The notes under the pieces were generated by a model that was not told where the DNA came from, did no database searches, and was given only the letters and a program-made list of their open reading frames with translations. A program made the translations under genes and the position numbers. Below are positions 25,599-34,897 of a stretch of 64,000 bases of DNA, piece by piece. The stretch spans positions 1-64,000 of the forward strand of contig NZ_RHLN01000013.1 in assembly GCF_004121075.1 (NCBI RefSeq), read 5' to 3'. Source of the DNA: Lutibacter sp. HS1-25. GTDB taxonomy: Bacteria; Bacteroidota; Bacteroidia; Flavobacteriales; Flavobacteriaceae. The number at the start of each line of letters is the position of its first letter. Within the stretch, counting starts at the first letter, position 1.

Positions 25599-27422
25599 TT
25601 AGTTACCACCTTCCATTTTTTTCTTCAATGCAGCTAAATCGTCATTTAAGTCTCCAAGAGTAATTTTCTCAGCAGTATCAGCTTTTTTCTGAGCTACTTT
25701 GATATTTTTCTCTTCTTGAGCTTTAAATATTGAAGTGTGAGAAGCTACAATTCTTCTAAATTCTTTGTTAAATTCAAGAACTTTGAATTCTGCAGTTTCA
25801 CCTTTCGCTAATTTAGAACCATCTTCTTTAGTTGTAAATCTACTTGGTACAAAAGCTTCAACATTATCTTCAAAAGTAATGATTAAACCTTTATCGCTTT
25901 TATCTTTTACAGTACCTGTATGTACAGAATCAATAGCGTAAGTATCTTCATGAACATCCCAAGGATTGTCATTAGTTTGTTTGTGACCTAAGTTTAATTT
26001 ACGTCCTTCAACATCTAATTCTAATACTTGAACCTCTAATTTATCACCTACAGATGTAAAGTCAGATGGATGTTTAATTTTCTTAGTCCAAGAAAGATCA
26101 GAAATGTAAACCAATCCGTCAATTCCTTCTTCTAATTCAACAAAAACACCAAAGTTAGTATAGTTACGTACAATACCAATGTGAGAAGAACCTACAGGGT
26201 ATTTTTTAGCAATATCAGTCCAAGGATCTGGATGTAATTGTTTAATACCTAAACTCATTTTTCTTTCTTCTCTATCTAAAGTTAAAACTTGAGCTTCAAC
26301 TTCATCACCTACAGATACGAAATCTTGTGCAGAACGTAAATGTGTTGACCAAGACATTTCAGAAACGTGGATTAAACCTTCAACACCTTGTGCTACTTCA
26401 ATAAATGCACCATAATCAGCAAGTACAACTACTTTACCTTTTACAGTATCACCAACAGCAATGTTAGCATCTAAAGCTTCCCATGGGTGAGCGTTTAATT
26501 GTTTTAAACCTAATTGGATTCTTGTTTTCTCATCATCAAAATCAAGAATTACAACGTTTAATACTTGGTCTAATTCAACCACTTCACTTGGGTGGTTAAT
26601 TCTTGACCATGATAAATCTGTAATGTGGATTAATCCATCAACACCACCTAAATCAACAAATACACCATAAGAAGTAATGTTTTTAACAACACCTTCTAAT
26701 ACTTGTCCTTTTTCTAATTTACCAATAATTTCTTTCTTTTGAACCTCAATATCTGCTTCAATAAGCGCTTTGTGAGATACAACAACGTTTTTAAATTCTT
26801 GGTTGATTTTAACAACTTTGAATTCCATTGTTTTCTCTACGTATTGATCGTAATCTCTAATTGGTTTAACATCAATTTGAGAACCTGGTAAGAATGCTTC
26901 AATTCCAAAAACATCTACAATCATACCACCACGAGTTCTACATTTTACAAAACCGTTTACTACTTCACCTGTTTCGTGTGCATTATTTACACGATCCCAA
27001 GCTTTAATAACTCTTGCTTTTTTATGTGATAATACCAATTGACCAGTACTATCTTCTCTTTTATCTACTAAAACTTCAACAATATCACCAACTTTTAAGT
27101 TAGGATTGTAACGAAATTCGTTTAATGAAATAACTCCTTCTGATTTAGAATTGATATCAATAATTGCTTCACGGTCAGTTTTTCTTACAACTTTTCCGTC
27201 AATTACCTCACGTTCTTTAACCAAACCTAAAGTACCATCTAAGGCAGCTTCAAAAGCTTTTAAGTTTTCTTCGTCAATAGCTTCAATACCTTCTTCGTAT
27301 TTGTGCCAATCAAAACTTTCTAAAAATTGTTCAGGACTTACTTTTGCAACCTCTACAGCTGCTGTTTTTTGCACTTCAGGAGCATTTACTTGCTCTTCAG
27401 TATTTTTTGTTTCTTCAGACAT
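25599..27422 (-). CDS. rpsA: 30S ribosomal protein S1
   Basis: The 607-residue protein has six S1 RNA-binding repeats. Repeats 3-5 are the best conserved (e.g. SYGVFVDLGGVDGLIHITDLSW, ending in the SW pair). An acidic N-terminal extension of about 45 residues (ETKNTEEQVNAPEV) precedes the first repeat. S1 binds AT-rich mRNA leaders and brings them to the 30S subunit. That matters in Bacteroidota, where Shine-Dalgarno signals are weak. It has a strong promoter (27550-27580) and a leader of about 120 nt that opens with a hairpin. Confidence 0.96.
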   Translation of the reverse strand: MSEETKNTEEQVNAPEVQKTAAVEVAKVSPEQFLESFDWHKYEEGIEAIDEENLKAFEAALDGTLGLVKEREVIDGKVVRKTDREAIIDINSKSEGVISLNEFRYNPNLKVGDIVEVLVDKREDSTGQLVLSHKKARVIKAWDRVNNAHETGEVVNGFVKCRTRGGMIVDVFGIEAFLPGSQIDVKPIRDYDQYVEKTMEFKVVKINQEFKNVVVSHKALIEADIEVQKKEIIGKLEKGQVLEGVVKNITSYGVFVDLGGVDGLIHITDLSWSRINHPSEVVELDQVLNVVILDFDDEKTRIQLGLKQLNAHPWEALDANIAVGDTVKGKVVVLADYGAFIEVAQGVEGLIHVSEMSWSTHLRSAQDFVSVGDEVEAQVLTLDREERKMSLGIKQLHPDPWTDIAKKYPVGSSHIGIVRNYTNFGVFVELEEGIDGLVYISDLSWTKKIKHPSDFTSVGDKLEVQVLELDVEGRKLNLGHKQTNDNPWDVHEDTYAIDSVHTGTVKDKSDKGLIITFEDNVEAFVPSRFTTKEDGSKLAKGETAEFKVLEFNKEFRRIVASHTSIFKAQEEKNIKVAQKKADTAEKITLGDLNDDLAALKKKMEGGN

Positions 27423-27517
27423 GTTTGCTGATGATTAAAATTTGTATCTTATTGTTATTCAGATTTTTAAACGATAACAACTCCAAGAGATTATTTATAT
27501 AATTATTTATCTATATT

Positions 27518-27545
27518 CCTTTTTAAATCTGTACTCGTAAAAAGG
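27518..27545 (-). promoter_or_regulatory. Hairpin at the 5' end of the rpsA mRNA
   Basis: Inverted repeat CCTTTTT/AAAAAGG with a 14-base loop. The predicted transcription start (27544-27546) coincides with the first arm, so the transcript would begin with this stem-loop. It could protect the 5' end or take part in autoregulation; neither is shown. Confidence 0.4.
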
Positions 27546-27549
27546 AGTG

Positions 27550-27580
27550 CAAATTTACGTATTTATTTTTAATCTAACAA
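27550..27580 (-). promoter_or_regulatory. Promoter of rpsA
   Basis: TTG (27578-27580), 20 bp, then TAAATTTG (27550-27557) on the minus strand, a full match to the Bacteroidota consensus. Confidence 0.75.
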
Positions 27581-27784
27581 GAAGAAAATGAATGGTTTGT
27601 GTAATTTAATATCAAAATTTAAAATGACGTGTTAAAAAGTGCTCATTTTTTTAAAAAACAACTTAACACACTTAATACTAGAAGTTTGAAGTTTATAAAA
27701 TTGACCTAACATTCAAGTCTAGCCAATTATTAAAAAATTAAAGCTAAATGTAAGTAATATCAACAAAAAACCTCAAATTTTAAA

Positions 27785-27895
27785 TTGTTTTATATGGGTG
27801 TTCCCTATCGGTCGGGCTATTCGCTATATCTTTTTTACATTTCCACTGCGTTGCAATATAAAAAAGGATGCCGCTGCTATCCCTAACACAATGCA
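27785..27895. other. Candidate dispersed intergenic element
   Basis: Within a 564-bp gene-free stretch, about 110 bp is clearly less AT-rich than its surroundings. It contains the phrases gggtgttccctatcggtcgg, gctattcgctatatc and ccgctgctatcccta. On the minus strand about 35 codons stay open in two frames, but no start signal or known domain is seen. From memory, similar wording recurs between genes in other Flavobacteriaceae, which I cannot check here. The rest of 27600-27986 is AT-rich with no recognisable signal. Confidence 0.4.
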
Positions 27896-27986
27896 ATCAA
27901 AAAAATAACATATTTTAAATCGCTGTAAACTAAAACGTATAAATTTAAGTCACTATTATTTAAAACATGAAAACTGCTACCAGAAA

Positions 27987-29414
27987 CTACTCAATAAAAC
28001 ATTCATTTTTAAAACCTATCAAATATACTTTTTCTTGTGCTCTTGTAAGCGCTGTATACAACCAACGGTAATATTCAACTCCTTCTCCGTTAGGTAAATA
28101 TGGTTGTTCTATAAAAACAGTTTTCCATTGCCCTCCTTGTGATTTATGACAAGTAACTGCATAAGCAAATTTAATTTGCAACGCATTAAAGTATTGATTG
28201 GCTTTTATACCTAACAACTGTTTGTACTTAGATTTTTCATGAGCAAAATCTTTCCCAACTTCATGATACAATCTATTTGATTCTTCATATGTTAAAGAAG
28301 GGGATTCTGATGCCAGTGTATCTAATAACAATACCGTTTCAAAAGGCTTTTGATTTGGATAATCAATCATTCTAATGGTAACTTCCGCAAAACGAAAACC
28401 ATACAACTCCTTTATATTTTTAATTTCCAAAATTTCACAAATATCTCCGTTGGCAATAAAACCAGCATCACTCGAATCTTTAAGCCAAAAATAATTGTTT
28501 TTAACAACCATTACATAATCGCCCGTAGAGATTTCATTTTCCTGACCTCGTATTTTACTTCTTATTTGCTGATTGTATTGATTTGCTCTTTTATTAGATC
28601 TAACAATAAATGCAGTATCCTCTACACCTATATTATCATAAGCTGAATGAATAGCGTCTTCAATATCATAACCATCAACCAATCTAATCAAATCTGGAAA
28701 ACCCAATTGAAATTGAAATGTATTTGACCCAATATTGGCTATTATAAATCTTAAATCGGTCGCATTAATAAGTATCCCCGATGCTTCATGCTGACGCATA
28801 ACCTCACTTAATTCAATTTCAGTAACTACTTTATCGTAGTTAAGTTCTAACTTTTTAGCATCTAATGCCGGACTAATATCTAATTTTACTGGTGGTAGTT
28901 GAGCGGTATCACCAATAAAAATAATTTTACAACCAACACCCGAATATACATAAGACATTAAATCATCTAATAAAGAGTTATTCTCAAATAATTTAACTTT
29001 ATCAGATCCATCAGGTATCATAGACGCCTCATCAACTATAAAAATGGTATTGTTGTGTTTATTAGGCTGTAAAGTAAAATCTACACCACCTGACTTATTT
29101 TTTTTTGGAAAATAAATCTTTTTATGAATTGTAAATGCTTGTTTATTAGCATATCCAGAAATAACCTTTGCAGCTCTTCCGGTTGGAGCCAACAAAACAG
29201 CCTTTTTACCAATATGCCATAAATTATTTACAACAGTACTAATAGTCGTTGTTTTTCCTGTACCAGCATAACCTTTAATTAAAAACAAACTGTTCTTATT
29301 TTTATCGAAAATAAAATCTGTGAGTTTTGTAAGTAATAAATCTTGAGAAATTGTAGGTTCAAAAGGAAACTTTTGGATTAAAATTTTATAAAATTCAGAG
29401 GCCGTTTTAATCAT
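27987..29414 (-). CDS. RecD-like / Dda-type superfamily 1 DNA helicase
   Basis: The 475-residue protein has Walker A GYAGTGKTT (48-56), motif Ia LLAPTGRAAKV, motif II FIVDEAS, motif III GDTAQLPPV, and a C-terminal UvrD_C_2 block. That block has TCHKSQGGQW (motif V) and RWLYTALTRAQEKVYLIG (motif VI). It is a short SF1B helicase like Dda or the core of RecD2, without RecBC partners nearby. It probably unwinds DNA 5' to 3' in repair or fork restart. It lies divergent from the two-TM protein at 29518. Confidence 0.88.
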   Translation of the reverse strand: MIKTASEFYKILIQKFPFEPTISQDLLLTKLTDFIFDKNKNSLFLIKGYAGTGKTTTISTVVNNLWHIGKKAVLLAPTGRAAKVISGYANKQAFTIHKKIYFPKKNKSGGVDFTLQPNKHNNTIFIVDEASMIPDGSDKVKLFENNSLLDDLMSYVYSGVGCKIIFIGDTAQLPPVKLDISPALDAKKLELNYDKVVTEIELSEVMRQHEASGILINATDLRFIIANIGSNTFQFQLGFPDLIRLVDGYDIEDAIHSAYDNIGVEDTAFIVRSNKRANQYNQQIRSKIRGQENEISTGDYVMVVKNNYFWLKDSSDAGFIANGDICEILEIKNIKELYGFRFAEVTIRMIDYPNQKPFETVLLLDTLASESPSLTYEESNRLYHEVGKDFAHEKSKYKQLLGIKANQYFNALQIKFAYAVTCHKSQGGQWKTVFIEQPYLPNGEGVEYYRWLYTALTRAQEKVYLIGFKNECFIE

Positions 29415-29481
29415 ATTTTAAAAAAAAACAAATATACAAATTGATTTATGCTTAAAAGTTTTTCTCATTAAAAAAAATTTG

Positions 29482-29489
29482 TAGATTTG
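29482..29489 (+). promoter_or_regulatory. Promoter -7 box of the 29518-31617 operon
   Basis: TAGATTTG matches TAnnTTTG, about 28 bp before the ATG at 29518. No clear upstream TTG element. Confidence 0.4.
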
Positions 29490-29517
29490 CGTACACACAA
29501 AAAATAACATATATAAA

Positions 29518-30246
29518 ATGATAACATTATTAATTATTGTAGCAGGTATAATAGTTACGGGTTTAATAGCATACGGAGTAGTGAATTTCGTTCCAAAAAA
29601 ATTACATTGGTTAATCTCAGTTGTACTTATTTGTTTAGCAGGACTTTTAATTTACAAAATCAATTTCGAAATAAGAAAACCTATCTTATTTAACAAAGAA
29701 AAAGTAGCTAAATATTCAAAAGTAATTGAGCAATTAAAAATGATTCGTGATGCTGAAGTTGCTCACAAAAAAGTAACAGGAAGTTACAATGCTAACGGTG
29801 AAGATTTAATAAAATTTATTGACACTGCTAAATACGCATTAACACAAACAAGAAACGTTCCTCAAACAATAAATGTTGGTGGTGGTATTACTAAAGAAAT
29901 TGAAATTAGAGTTGTTGACACTATTGGTTATGAAGATGTTAGAGCTCAATTTGCAGGTTTAGACTACAAAAACATGATGAATATTCCTGGTACTAACGAA
30001 AAATTTAAAATTGAACTAGGAGAAATTGAAAAAGTTGCTGGTTTAAAAGCGCAAGTTTTTGAAGTAAAAGTAGACAAAGCCTTGATATTAGAAGGAATGG
30101 ACACTAACCTTGTAAAGCAAGAAAAAGAAGCTATTGGAGGTGAAGAAATTAGAGGTGAATATATTAAAATAGGATCTTTAGGCGAAGTTAGTGAAGACGG
30201 TAACTGGCCACCATCATATGATAACAAAGATAAAAAAGAAAACTAA
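29518..30246 (+). CDS. Conserved two-TM membrane protein of unknown function
   Basis: The 242-residue protein has two hydrophobic helices near the N-terminus (about 2-24 and 31-49). A soluble region of about 190 residues follows, with mixed helices and strands (EQLKMIRDAEVAHKKVTGSY, IEIRVVDTIGYEDV). The segment after the second helix loosely resembles a pilin-like or periplasmic domain, but I do not recognise a family. The 3' end overlaps the DUF3822 gene. Its place between the helicase and DUF3822/rsmD seems to be a common Bacteroidota gene order (recollection). Confidence 0.75.
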   Translation: MITLLIIVAGIIVTGLIAYGVVNFVPKKLHWLISVVLICLAGLLIYKINFEIRKPILFNKEKVAKYSKVIEQLKMIRDAEVAHKKVTGSYNANGEDLIKFIDTAKYALTQTRNVPQTINVGGGITKEIEIRVVDTIGYEDVRAQFAGLDYKNMMNIPGTNEKFKIELGEIEKVAGLKAQVFEVKVDKALILEGMDTNLVKQEKEAIGGEEIRGEYIKIGSLGEVSEDGNWPPSYDNKDKKEN

Positions 30247-31063
30247 TAATCAGATAGATTATAAAAATCTAGAAGAAAATCATTTATCCATCCAATTGAG
30301 TTTGGATGGATTTTCTTTTTGTATTTATAACAAAGCTGTAGAAGAATTTGGCGCTATTGCTATTTATAAATTTGAAGGTAACACCTTAAGTCCTTTTCAA
30401 CATTTAGAAATGGTTGAAGAACTTTTTAAAAAGGAAGAGTTGCTAAAAATCAACTATAAATCTGTCAGCGTTTCACACTTTAACAATCTTGTAAGCCAAG
30501 TACCTTTGCCTTTTTTTGAAAAAGAAAATTTAGCAGACTATTTACAGTATAGCGTTAAAGTATTAGAAAATGATTATATAACTTACGATCAACTGTATAA
30601 TTCGGAAATTGTAAATGTGTACATCCCTTTTGTAAACATTAATAATTTTTTTATAGATTGTTATGGTTCATTTGAGTTTAAACATTCTTCAACCATATTT
30701 ATTGAAAAATTATTACAAGAATTTAAACATGCTACTAAAGATTGTTGCTTTATAAATGTTACTGGAAATAATTTTGAGATTGCAATTTTCACCAATAAAA
30801 AACTACAATTATTTAACTGTTTTACCTTTAAAACAAAAGAAGATTTTATCTATTACATCCTTTTTACAGCCGAACAGTTAAATTTAAACCCTGAGGAACT
30901 AAAAGTCGTTTTATTAGGAGATATCGAAGAAAAATCAGATCTGTATGCTATTTTATTTCAATACATTAGAAATATTGAGTTTTACAAGCCACAACATTTC
31001 TCTTCATTTTTAAAAGAAACCATTTCAGCGCATTCTAACTTTACGCTGCTAAATCAAATATAA
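30218..31063 (+). CDS. DUF3822 family protein
   Basis: The protein has about 281 residues from the ATG at 30218, which overlaps the previous gene by 29 bp. A longer frame begins with GTG at 30191. The conserved core includes HLSIQLSLDGFSFCIYN, then IDCYGSFEFKHSSTIFIE, CCFINVTGNNFEIAIF and FKTKEDFIYYILFTAEQL. This pattern matches DUF3822, which looks like an actin/ASKHA-type ATPase fold with repeated strand sets; its function is unknown. The stop overlaps the rsmD ATG by one base, so the two are coupled. Confidence 0.85.
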   Translation: MITKIKKKTNNQIDYKNLEENHLSIQLSLDGFSFCIYNKAVEEFGAIAIYKFEGNTLSPFQHLEMVEELFKKEELLKINYKSVSVSHFNNLVSQVPLPFFEKENLADYLQYSVKVLENDYITYDQLYNSEIVNVYIPFVNINNFFIDCYGSFEFKHSSTIFIEKLLQEFKHATKDCCFINVTGNNFEIAIFTNKKLQLFNCFTFKTKEDFIYYILFTAEQLNLNPEELKVVLLGDIEEKSDLYAILFQYIRNIEFYKPQHFSSFLKETISAHSNFTLLNQI

Positions 31064-31617
31064 TGCGCATCATCTCTGGAAAACACAAAAGCAAACGTAT
31101 TCAAGCTCCTAAAACGTTACCCGTTAGGCCAACAACTGATATGGCAAAGGAAGCTTTGTTTAATATTTTAAATAACTTATATTTTTTAAACGATGTCTCT
31201 GTACTAGATTTATTTTCTGGAACTGGAAATATTAGTTACGAATTTGGATCAAGAGGAACCGAAAAAATAACCGCCGTTGATGCACATTTTGGTTGTGTGA
31301 AATTTATAAACACTACAGCACAACAATTAGACCTAAATATCAATGCATACAAAAGCGATGTATTTAAATTTTTAGAAAAATGTACTGGTAAATTTGATGT
31401 TATTTTTGCAGATCCACCTTATGAATTTGAGCAGGAATTATTTGAAAAAATAATTGCATTGGTATTTGATAACAACCTACTAAACGAAGATGGGCTTTTA
31501 ATTGTTGAACATTCTAAACATACAAATTTAGATAAAAACCAACACTTAAGTTATCAAAAAAAATATGGTGGAAATATGTTTAGCTTTTTTGAAAATAAAT
31601 CAGCAGAATTAGAATAA
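31063..31617 (+). CDS. rsmD: 16S rRNA (guanine(966)-N2)-methyltransferase
   Basis: The 184-residue protein opens [16 protein letters not shown] and has [17 protein letters not shown]. The SAM-binding motif [17 protein letters not shown] and catalytic DPPYEF follow. It methylates G966 of 16S rRNA during 30S assembly. The ATG overlaps the DUF3822 stop, and the 3' end overlaps the convergent MoxR gene by 9 bp. Confidence 0.95.
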   Translation: MRIISGKHKSKRIQAPKTLPVRPTTDMAKEALFNILNNLYFLNDVSVLDLFSGTGNISYEFGSRGTEKITAVDAHFGCVKFINTTAQQLDLNINAYKSDVFKFLEKCTGKFDVIFADPPYEFEQELFEKIIALVFDNNLLNEDGLLIVEHSKHTNLDKNQHLSYQKKYGGNMFSFFENKSAELE

Positions 31618-32562
31618 AGATTCTATAATTTTCTTTTCATTAATACCTTCAGCTTCTGCTTTGTAATTTTTTACAATCCTATGCTTTAAAATAGCATACG
31701 CAACCGATTGAACATCTTCAATATCTGGTGAATATTTTCCATTTACAGCTGCATTGGCTTTGGCTGCTAAAATTAAATTTTGAGAAGCTCTTGGTCCTGC
31801 ACCCCAATCTATGTAGTTATTTACAATTTCAGTAGAATGTACAGAATTTGGACGTGTTTTAGACACCAATTTCACTGCGTATTCTATTACATTATCTGCT
31901 ACGGGAATTCGTCTTACAAGATGCTGAAAATTTGTAATTTCTTCCGCAGATAATAAAGTGTTAATTTGCTGTTTTAAATCGCTTGTGGTGCTTTTTACAA
32001 CAGCAACTTCGTCGTCAAAACTTGGATAATCCAACTGAATTGAAAACATAAAACGATCTAATTGTGCTTCTGGTAAAGGATATGTTCCTTCCTGTTCAAT
32101 TGGGTTTTGCGTTGCCAATACAAAAAAAGGTTTAGCCAAAACGTGATGATGACCCGCAACAGTTACAGTACGCTCTTGCATAGCTTCTAACAAGGCTGCT
32201 TGCGTTTTAGGTGGCGTACGGTTTATTTCATCGGCTAAAATTATATTGCTAAAAACAGGCCCTTTGATAAATTTAAAATGATTGGTTTCGTCTAAAATTT
32301 CACTTCCTAAAATATCTGAAGGCATCAAATCTGGTGTAAACTGAATTCTTTTAAAATCGAGACCTAAAGTCGATGCTATAGTGTGAACCATCAAGGTTTT
32401 AGCCAACCCAGGTACTCCAATCAGCAATGAATGACCACCACTAAAAATTGAAAGTAATATAAGATCTACTGCCTTATGCTGTCCAACAATTACTTTTCCA
32501 ATTTCTTGTTTTAAAGCATCGTATTTCTCGACCAATAATTTTAAAGCAGTAACATCAGACAT
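31609..32562 (-). CDS. MoxR-family AAA+ ATPase
   Basis: The 317-residue protein has Walker A GVPGLAKT, the MoxR-specific insert region, Walker [24 protein letters not shown] and sensor 1 [25 protein letters not shown]. MoxR ATPases act as chaperones that help mature metal-containing or secreted complexes, often with DUF58/VWA partners. None lies in this window. Here it is the distal gene of a run of three export-chaperone genes, 3 bp after the last one, which suggests an envelope protein quality-control role. Confidence 0.92.
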   Translation of the reverse strand: MSDVTALKLLVEKYDALKQEIGKVIVGQHKAVDLILLSIFSGGHSLLIGVPGLAKTLMVHTIASTLGLDFKRIQFTPDLMPSDILGSEILDETNHFKFIKGPVFSNIILADEINRTPPKTQAALLEAMQERTVTVAGHHHVLAKPFFVLATQNPIEQEGTYPLPEAQLDRFMFSIQLDYPSFDDEVAVVKSTTSDLKQQINTLLSAEEITNFQHLVRRIPVADNVIEYAVKLVSKTRPNSVHSTEIVNNYIDWGAGPRASQNLILAAKANAAVNGKYSPDIEDVQSVAYAILKHRIVKNYKAEAEGINEKKIIESLF

Positions 32563-32565
32563 TTT

Positions 32566-34083
32566 TTATTTTTCTTTTTTCCAGTTTTTTTCAAAATCAC
32601 ATTCGGTATGCGGACTATTTATTTTAATATAAGTATCCATCAACTTTTCCTGTGCCCATTTATTTATAGTTTCTTCTTTCTTTTTTTGCAATGCCAATTG
32701 TTGAATTTTCTCATAATCATCAGAAAAATTAGCTGTGTGAGCATCGATTTTTCCAACAACTTTTATCATTTTAAACATTTTATCTCCACCTCTCACTTCT
32801 TCATAAAATGGTTGTGTTATTTCATCGGGTTTTAAACTACTAACACGGTTATACAATTGTGGATCCATACGTGTAAGATCAAATTTTGTATCATTTGTCT
32901 CTGGATTCATAATCAACCCTCCACTTGTTTTGTTTTCTTTATCGTCAGAGTATTGTAATACTGCTTCAGCAAAGGTAATTTCACCATTTAATATTTTATC
33001 GCGTATTGATTTCAACTCATCTTCAGCTGCTTTCATTTCGGCTGAACTAATTTTAGGCTGAATTAAAATATGACTAACAACACGTTCTTGACCTTTAATT
33101 TTATCTACCAAAATAATATGATAACCAAAACTTGATTTAAATGGATCAGAAACTTGACCTTCGTCTAAACTAAACGCAACTTCTTTAAACTCCTTTATAA
33201 ACCCACTTTGACGTGTAATTGTATATTGCCCTCCAGATCCAGGTCCTTTACTAGACACCGCAGGATCGTCTGAATTTATAATTGCTTTTAACCTAAAACT
33301 AAAACCTTCTTCAACTTCTTTTTTAATTTCATTTAATTTGTCAATCACCCTTTCGGTTTCCTCATCAGTAGGCTTCATTGTTTTTACAATTTGAGCTAAA
33401 ACAATTTCTGTACTAAATTCAGGTAATTCACCATCAACTTCTAAGTTTTTAAAATAAGTTCTTACTTCTTCAGGAGTAACATCAATATTTTCAGTAATTG
33501 AAGCGCTTTCTCTACGAATTAACAATTGCTCTTTTTGAATTTCATACAATTCTTTTCTTAAATCGTCTTCATCATTAAAACCATACATAGCAACAACTTT
33601 TTCCATAGAACCTAATTGTTGTTTAAAATAATCGATATTACGGTCTACTTCTTCATTTACTTCGGCTTCAGAAACTGCAACACTATCAATAACTGCCATA
33701 TGAGCAATTAATTTTTGAGTCATTATTTCTTCTAATATTCCACAATTAGAAATCCCAATATCTCCGCCTTCCATTCTCAATTCTAATTCTTTTTTGAATT
33801 TATCTATATCCGAATTTAAAACAATATTATCACCAATAACAACAGCAACTCCATCTATTTTAACCTTTAACGGATTGTTATATCTAGCCTCTGAAATCAC
33901 TTTTGGTGGCGCTTCAACTGTTACAGTATCTGACTTAAAATCTGGCATTGGGCTTCCAATCCCACCTTTTACATAAGTACTATCTGTTTGTGCATTTAAT
34001 CCTGCAAAACATAATAAAAAGGTTAAAATTAAAGTGTTTTTAAATTTAATATATTTCAAATTGTTGATTATTTCGTGCATCAT
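32566..34083 (-). CDS. SurA-like periplasmic chaperone / PpiC peptidylprolyl isomerase
   Basis: The 505-residue protein has a signal-like segment (NTLILTFLLCFAGLNAQ). A SurA_N-type helix bundle follows (VVIGDNIVLNSDIDKFKKELE, then QKLIAHMAVIDSVAVSEAEV). Two parvulin domains come next (the first around SGGQYTITRQSGFIKEFKEVAFSL and FGYHIILVDK; the second from VVSHILIQPKIS). The ATG at 34083 overlaps the upstream gene by 38 bp. An in-frame TTG at 34059 would give a more typical signal peptide. It should escort outer-membrane proteins across the periplasm. Confidence 0.88.
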   Translation of the reverse strand: MMHEIINNLKYIKFKNTLILTFLLCFAGLNAQTDSTYVKGGIGSPMPDFKSDTVTVEAPPKVISEARYNNPLKVKIDGVAVVIGDNIVLNSDIDKFKKELELRMEGGDIGISNCGILEEIMTQKLIAHMAVIDSVAVSEAEVNEEVDRNIDYFKQQLGSMEKVVAMYGFNDEDDLRKELYEIQKEQLLIRRESASITENIDVTPEEVRTYFKNLEVDGELPEFSTEIVLAQIVKTMKPTDEETERVIDKLNEIKKEVEEGFSFRLKAIINSDDPAVSSKGPGSGGQYTITRQSGFIKEFKEVAFSLDEGQVSDPFKSSFGYHIILVDKIKGQERVVSHILIQPKISSAEMKAAEDELKSIRDKILNGEITFAEAVLQYSDDKENKTSGGLIMNPETNDTKFDLTRMDPQLYNRVSSLKPDEITQPFYEEVRGGDKMFKMIKVVGKIDAHTANFSDDYEKIQQLALQKKKEETINKWAQEKLMDTYIKINSPHTECDFEKNWKKEK

Positions 34084-34897
34084 CTATTAATGTTTCTTCA
34101 ATATTTCTTAATAATAATAATTTTCTTTGGTGCAAAATCATTTGCTTAATTGTTGGTGCTATATAACTTTTTGGTGCAACCTCATTTCTATTTAACACTT
34201 TTTTTACAGCCACCAAATATAAGCTTAATGAGTCTTCTTTTTGAATAAAATTGTCATTTTTTAATAACTCATCTCGACTTACGGTTTTAAACAGAGGAAC
34301 CTCATTAATAAAATCGCTATATTTAATCCAAACTGTATCATTTAAATGGTGAGATGTTAAAGATAGCTCTTTGGATTTTAACTTTAATAAATCTTCTTTT
34401 TTATTAGAATTAAAAAGTTTTATCAACTCCTTTTTATCGTAAACATCTTTCCCTAACTTAATATATTTCAACTTTAGCAGTTCTTCATTTATCTTAAAAT
34501 TTTGACCATTTTCTTTGTAAAATTTTTCAATATCTTCATCTGTAATTTCAGTATTTAAATACTCTGCAACAACAGCTTCTTTATAGGAATTTATATACAA
34601 ATCCTGGCGATATTTTTTTACCAGTTCATCAAATTGATCTGCTTTATTTTCTAAATTTAATTGTGCTTTTGCCAATAATAACTGCTGCTTAACCCAATTA
34701 TTTATATAGTTATTAGTTATTAAAATACTGTCTTGCTGTGAAGTACCACTAGAAACAATTTTTTTCAAATCAGTTTTATACAAATAGGTGTCATTTACAC
34801 GTGCAACTGCATCTTTAGACTCTTCCTTTATGGTAAAATAGTCACAAGATTGCAATAAAAACAACAAAAATATGATGTATAAAAAAGAATATCTCAT
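34046..34897 (-). CDS. SurA-N-like lipoprotein, putative periplasmic chaperone
   Basis: This 283-residue lipoprotein has the lipobox LLLFLLQSC with Cys at about 18. The mature part is helical and resembles SurA/PrsA N- and C-terminal regions (VARVNDTYLYKTDLKKIV, ITDEDIEKFYKENGQNFKINEELLKLKYI). I do not see a complete parvulin domain, so it may be a catalytically empty chaperone. It is flanked on both sides by PpiC proteins, sharing the start base with one stop and overlapping the next gene. Confidence 0.75.
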   Translation of the reverse strand: MRYSFLYIIFLLFLLQSCDYFTIKEESKDAVARVNDTYLYKTDLKKIVSSGTSQQDSILITNNYINNWVKQQLLLAKAQLNLENKADQFDELVKKYRQDLYINSYKEAVVAEYLNTEITDEDIEKFYKENGQNFKINEELLKLKYIKLGKDVYDKKELIKLFNSNKKEDLLKLKSKELSLTSHHLNDTVWIKYSDFINEVPLFKTVSRDELLKNDNFIQKEDSLSLYLVAVKKVLNRNEVAPKSYIAPTIKQMILHQRKLLLLRNIEETLIDDARNNQQFEIY

